8,460 bases of DNA, taken from Rubrobacter sp. (GTDB taxonomy: Bacteria > Actinomycetota > Rubrobacteria > Rubrobacterales > Rubrobacteraceae). The stretch covers positions 1-8,460 of the forward strand of contig JAFAPF010000085.1 of assembly GCA_019247245.1 (NCBI GenBank), read 5' to 3'. Shown piece by piece: positions 6,283-8,460 of the stretch. A program made the position numbers and the translations under genes. Below the pieces are notes generated by a model. The model did no database searches. It was not told the origin of the DNA and was given only the letters and a program-made list of their open reading frames with translations. Numbering within the stretch: position 1 is the first letter of the stretch; each line of letters opens with the position of its first letter.

Positions 6283-7219
6283 GTGGTCGAGGACACTTCG
6301 ACCCCGAAACCTCGTCCCTTCGGGCGTGGGGCAGCTAGTCTGGTTGGCGTGGCCCTGCTGCTTATTGCTCTCACCCTTGGTGCGTGTAGTTCGGCTCCAA
6401 GCGAAGATGTCGCCACCGTTGGAGGCATGTGCTCCCCGAAGAGTTCCCAGAGCACGCTCTCGGTTTTGCTACCTGCGCTCTCCTCTGACTGGTCGGGACG
6501 AGAGCGGGAGGCGTGGGTCTATCGACCCGATACCCCTGATACCGAAATCCTTCCAGTGCTCTATATGCTGCACGGCCTACCGGGCATGCCTGAGGACTTC
6601 TTACCCAAGAGCATAATGTGATTACCTGGACGCTCGCGTCGCTGCTGGCGACTCTCCGTTCGTCGTGGCAGCCCCCGACGGCAACGGTGTCGCCCACCCC
6701 GACACCGAGTGGGCTGACTCTGAGAACGGGGAAGACCGCTTGGAGAGCTTCGTGACCGAAGTGGTGGTCCCAGCCGTCGAAGGAATGCACCCGCGAGATC
6801 GCTATCACCGGGCCATCGTCGGATTCCCGATGGGTGGCTATGGCGCAACGAATTTGACCGTCTGGCACCCCAAGCTTTTCGGACAGCTGGTCTCCATAGC
6901 GGGCTATTACCACGTTGACGATCCCGACGGCGTCTTCGGCGGGGTTCCGGGCTTGATCGAGGCTAATAGCCCGGATCAAAACCTTGACCGAGCTCGGAAA
7001 ATACGCATTATGCTCCTTGGCTTCGAAGGCAAGGACCAGCCGCCGGCACGTGGGGAGGTGGCGCGGTTTCACGAGCTGCTTGAGCGTGCCGGGGTGCCCT
7101 CAAGCATTGCGTACGCGCCAGGCGATCACGACCTCTCCTACGCCCTAGATCAGTGGCCGACCGAGGTAGCGTTCTTAGAGGATGGTTGGGAGGAGGCTGC
7201 AGATGCCTCTCTCTATTAG
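6283..7219 (+). pseudogene. Frameshifted lipoprotein esterase (PF00756-type), nucleophile Ser replaced by Pro
   Basis: Remnant of a secreted lipid-anchored esterase related to the one at 4076-5047. The likely start is GTG 6283 with GGGAGG at 6268-6273; the upstream TTG at 6250 has no ribosome binding site. A lipoprotein signal (GAASLVGVALLLIALTLGAC) ends at lipobox Cys35. The frame continues through VLYMLHGLPGMPEDF to a TGA at 6619-6621. Homology resumes at once in another frame from 6620 (DYLDARVAAGDSPFVVAAPDG) and runs to the TAG at 7217-7219. The other frame has a TAA at 6614-6616, so the break falls at 6617-6619, equivalent to one extra base. The elbow reads VGFPMGGYGA, with a CCG Pro codon at 6827-6829 where Ser is expected. 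The acid region (LLGFEGKD) and His (APGDHDLSYALDQW) remain recognisable. Two independent lesions favour decay over a sequencing error. Confidence 0.85.
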
Positions 7220-7272
7220 ATCGTAGTAAACTCGCCATGTGAGCCGAGAGAAACATCAGGAAAGAAGAAGTA

Positions 7273-7305
7273 GCCTCCGCACGTAAGGCCTTTAGCGGAG
7301 GAGGC
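7273..7305 (+). terminator. GC-rich stem-loop between pseudogene and membrane protein
   Basis: CCTCCGC (7274-7280) is an exact inverted repeat of GCGGAGG (7295-7301), 7 bp with a 14-base loop that contains the palindrome AAGGCCTT (7285-7292). A shifted register pairs GCCTCC (7273-7278) with GGAGGC (7300-7305). It lies 54 bases after the pseudogene stop and just before a promoter candidate. It is probably a terminator, though without a U-tract. Confidence 0.45.
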
Positions 7306-7308
7306 GTG

Positions 7309-7337
7309 TTGAGCCTTCTCGGGGGCCATCGTACACT
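7309..7337 (+). promoter_or_regulatory. Candidate sigma-70-type promoter for the six-span membrane protein
   Basis: TTGAGC (7309-7314) and TACACT (7332-7337) each match four of six bases of the -35 and -10 consensus, with an ideal 17-base spacer. The -10 box ends 39 bases before the GTG start, leaving room for a short leader with AGGAGG at 7366-7371. It lies directly after a terminator-like hairpin, which supports a separate transcription unit. Confidence 0.45.
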
Positions 7338-7376
7338 CCTATGGAAATAGACAAGCTTGGCTAAGAGGAGGGCGCT

Positions 7377-7982
7377 GTGTTATCTTCGAACCTTATCCGA
7401 CGTGGCGGTCTAGCCGCTGTGGTAGCTGCGGTGCTATTCATAATCGTCGACCTGCTAGCTTTGTTTACTGTCTTCTTTCAGGGACCTGGCGACGCCATGA
7501 TTATCCAGAATATAGTGGCGGTGGGCATCGGGGTGCTGCTGTTGTTAGGGCTAGTCGTGCTGTACGGTCGCCACTTGGAAGCCATGGGTGGCCCCGGCCT
7601 AGTTGGTTTTCTGATGACGTTTGCCGGGGTAATAGCGGCCTTGGGAGCCTTTGCCTGGGCCTACTCGCTTGCCGACCAGGGCTGGGGTTTGTTCTTTGTC
7701 TGGGCTTCCTTGCTCGCCAACTTGGGCTGGGTTTTATTTGGCGCGGTCAGTTTAGAAGCTCGGGTTTACCCACGCGCAGCAGCCGTTCTCATCGTTGGAG
7801 CGGTGCTCTACGGGGTAGTCAACGCTCTCATAGGAAGCGGCGCACAAAGCGGTGCACTTGCTGGTAGCCTGGACTATGTTGTGGGCGTGGTGATCTTTGA
7901 CATCATCTTTAACGCAGCCATAGCCTTGTTGGGCTTCAGCCTCTTCAGGAGAAGAAGCATAGAGCATACTCAGCAAGCGTGA
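7377..7982 (+). CDS. Six-span integral membrane protein of unknown function
   Basis: Not recognised as a member of a named family. GTG start at 7377 behind a strong AGGAGG (7366-7371) five bases upstream. The 201 residues form about six membrane segments: roughly 11-34, 41-63, 73-97, 102-125, 131-153 and 165-190. The only charged parts are a short basic N-terminus, the loop YGRHLEAM (63-70), the loop SLEARVYPR (125-133) and a basic C-terminus RRRSIEHTQQ. No catalytic or metal-binding motif is visible. The pattern resembles small uncharacterised membrane proteins that are common in Rubrobacter-type actinomycetes and Chloroflexota, from memory only. It appears to be a single-gene unit between a promoter-like element and a downstream hairpin. 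The reading frame is secure; the function is unknown. Confidence 0.8.
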   Translation: MLSSNLIRRGGLAAVVAAVLFIIVDLLALFTVFFQGPGDAMIIQNIVAVGIGVLLLLGLVVLYGRHLEAMGGPGLVGFLMTFAGVIAALGAFAWAYSLADQGWGLFFVWASLLANLGWVLFGAVSLEARVYPRAAAVLIVGAVLYGVVNALIGSGAQSGALAGSLDYVVGVVIFDIIFNAAIALLGFSLFRRRSIEHTQQA

Positions 7983-7985
7983 AAT

Positions 7986-8014
7986 TTCGGGGCTAATCAA
8001 GCGAAGCACCCGAA
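7986..8014 (+). terminator. Stem-loop immediately after the six-span membrane protein
   Basis: TTCGGG (7986-7991) is an exact inverted repeat of CCCGAA (8009-8014). GCT (7992-7994) can extend the helix with AGC (8005-8007) across a bulged A. It starts three bases after the stop codon, a usual place for a terminator, but it is followed by GACCTCTGGG rather than U residues. Confidence 0.4.
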
Positions 8015-8353
8015 GACCTCTGGGCGGACTTAGCTGAACTTTAGCCGTTTACGCTACTCCGAACGCTACGCTAGGGAGCATAAGACAAAAGGTGCGCGCT
8101 GGGCACAGCGAGGATCACTGCCTAGAGTAGCAGCTCCATTGCGTAGACGTACTTCGTGGGTTTCCAGTCATTTATACTGGTGTTCCCTCGCCTGTCCACT
8201 CCACTTCGATGGGCCCACTGCTGAGGGTCGCGTGCCCGAGCTCTCGAAGAGAGGATCGTTCTAGGCTTTAAGCACAATCGCTTCGAGGTTCAGTGCCTCA
8301 ACCTCCGCCGTGCTCTCCTGGAAGACGACGCGTGTTGTAAATTGAAAACCTGT
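8015..8353 (+). other. Region without a confident gene
   Basis: No + strand gene is seen. Small hairpins are CCAGT (8164-8168) with ACTGG (8176-8180), CTCTC (8241-8245) with GAGAG (8249-8253), and GAGGTT (8285-8290) with AACCTC (8300-8305). ACGCTA occurs three times at 8051-8073. On the minus strand, short frames with protein-like ends are present (stops at 8122-8124 and 8261-8263) but lack good starts, so they may be remnants of a decayed gene. No tRNA or CRISPR pattern is visible. Confidence 0.4.
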
Positions 8354-8367
8354 AGGAAGGCGAAACC

Positions 8368-8460
8368 ATGGAGCTTCACCTTAAAGGGCCAGGCAAAAAT
8401 CATCGTTTTTCTCTTACTCATGTTTATTTACAAAACGCGCGCTTTTTGAGGTGGAGCCGA
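8368..8460 (+). CDS. Unidentified protein, N-terminal 31 codons (3' truncated by window)
   Basis: ATG at 8368 is preceded by AGGAAGG (8354-8360) with a seven-base spacer, one of the best ribosome binding sites in the window, and the frame stays open to the right edge. The visible product starts MELHLKGPGKNHRFSLTHVY and is not recognised. Many of its codons end in A or T (AAA, AAT, CAT, TTT, ACT, TAT, TTA, CAA), unlike the other genes here, which suggests a recently acquired or atypical gene. With only 31 codons, no function can be given. It could be a chance ORF, but start context and openness favour a real gene. Confidence 0.5.
   Translation, partial: MELHLKGPGKNHRFSLTHVYLQNARFLRWSR

Noticed and set aside
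6215..6616. 133-codon + frame overlapping the esterase start
   Set aside because: It is in a different frame from the lipoprotein signal and HGLPG motif; its Arg/Cys/Pro-rich product is a shadow.
6371..7072. 233-codon frame on the minus strand
   Set aside because: It lies antisense to the recognisable esterase pseudogene; its product is Arg/Pro/Ser-rich without domain features, as expected of a shadow frame.
8051..8073. Three copies of ACGCTA, the last two overlapping
   Set aside because: Too short and irregular for an iteron set or CRISPR; no unique spacers.
8284..8310. GAGGTTCAGTGCCTC pattern considered as a tRNA T-arm
   Set aside because: No acceptor stem, anticodon arm or D-arm can be placed around it.
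8336..8341. TGTAAA as a -10 box for the right-edge gene
   Set aside because: No -35-like hexamer at 16-18 bases upstream, so it is not called a promoter.

Overview
The window reads as chromosomal DNA from a moderately GC-rich bacterium. Every confident gene is on the + strand. Non-ATG starts behind AGGAG-type ribosome binding sites, a lipobox lipoprotein, intergenic stem-loops without U-tracts, and the gene mix (large membrane glycosyltransferase, MprF-type lipid aminoacylation, PF00756 esterases) suggest a deep-branching actinomycete such as a Rubrobacter-like lineage, or a Chloroflexota member. This placement is an inference. No composition or homology search was run.

Layout. (1) 3-971 is the C-terminal part of an ArnT/PMT-like (GT39-type) membrane glycosyltransferase; its 5' end lies outside the window. 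(2) 1096-3849 is a two-gene operon. A 573-aa protein matches the C-terminal half of MprF (six membrane segments plus the aminoacyl-tRNA-dependent lipid aminoacyltransferase domain). Six bases later comes a 341-aa protein matching the MprF flippase half. The two halves are separate proteins, in the reverse of the fused MprF order. (3) 4076-5047 is a membrane-anchored PF00756-type alpha/beta hydrolase with an intact catalytic triad. (4) 5143-5826 is a class I SAM-dependent methyltransferase with an N-terminal membrane anchor. (5) 5827-6282 has no clear gene but holds two strong inverted repeats. (6) 6283-7219 is a second PF00756 esterase, a predicted lipoprotein, broken by a one-base frameshift and carrying Pro in place of the nucleophile Ser. 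(7) 7377-7982 is a six-span membrane protein of unknown function with its own plausible promoter. (8) 7983-8367 has no confident gene, and an AT-rich unidentified CDS starts at 8368 and runs off the right edge.

Working together: the main hypothesis is an envelope-lipid modification locus. The synthase would transfer an amino acid from aminoacyl-tRNA to a membrane lipid, the flippase would move the product to the outer leaflet, and the anchored esterase next door might hydrolyse the aminoacyl ester or another surface ester. The esterase link is inference from adjacency. The methyltransferase and the decayed second esterase may belong to the same lipid theme, but nothing in the sequence proves it.
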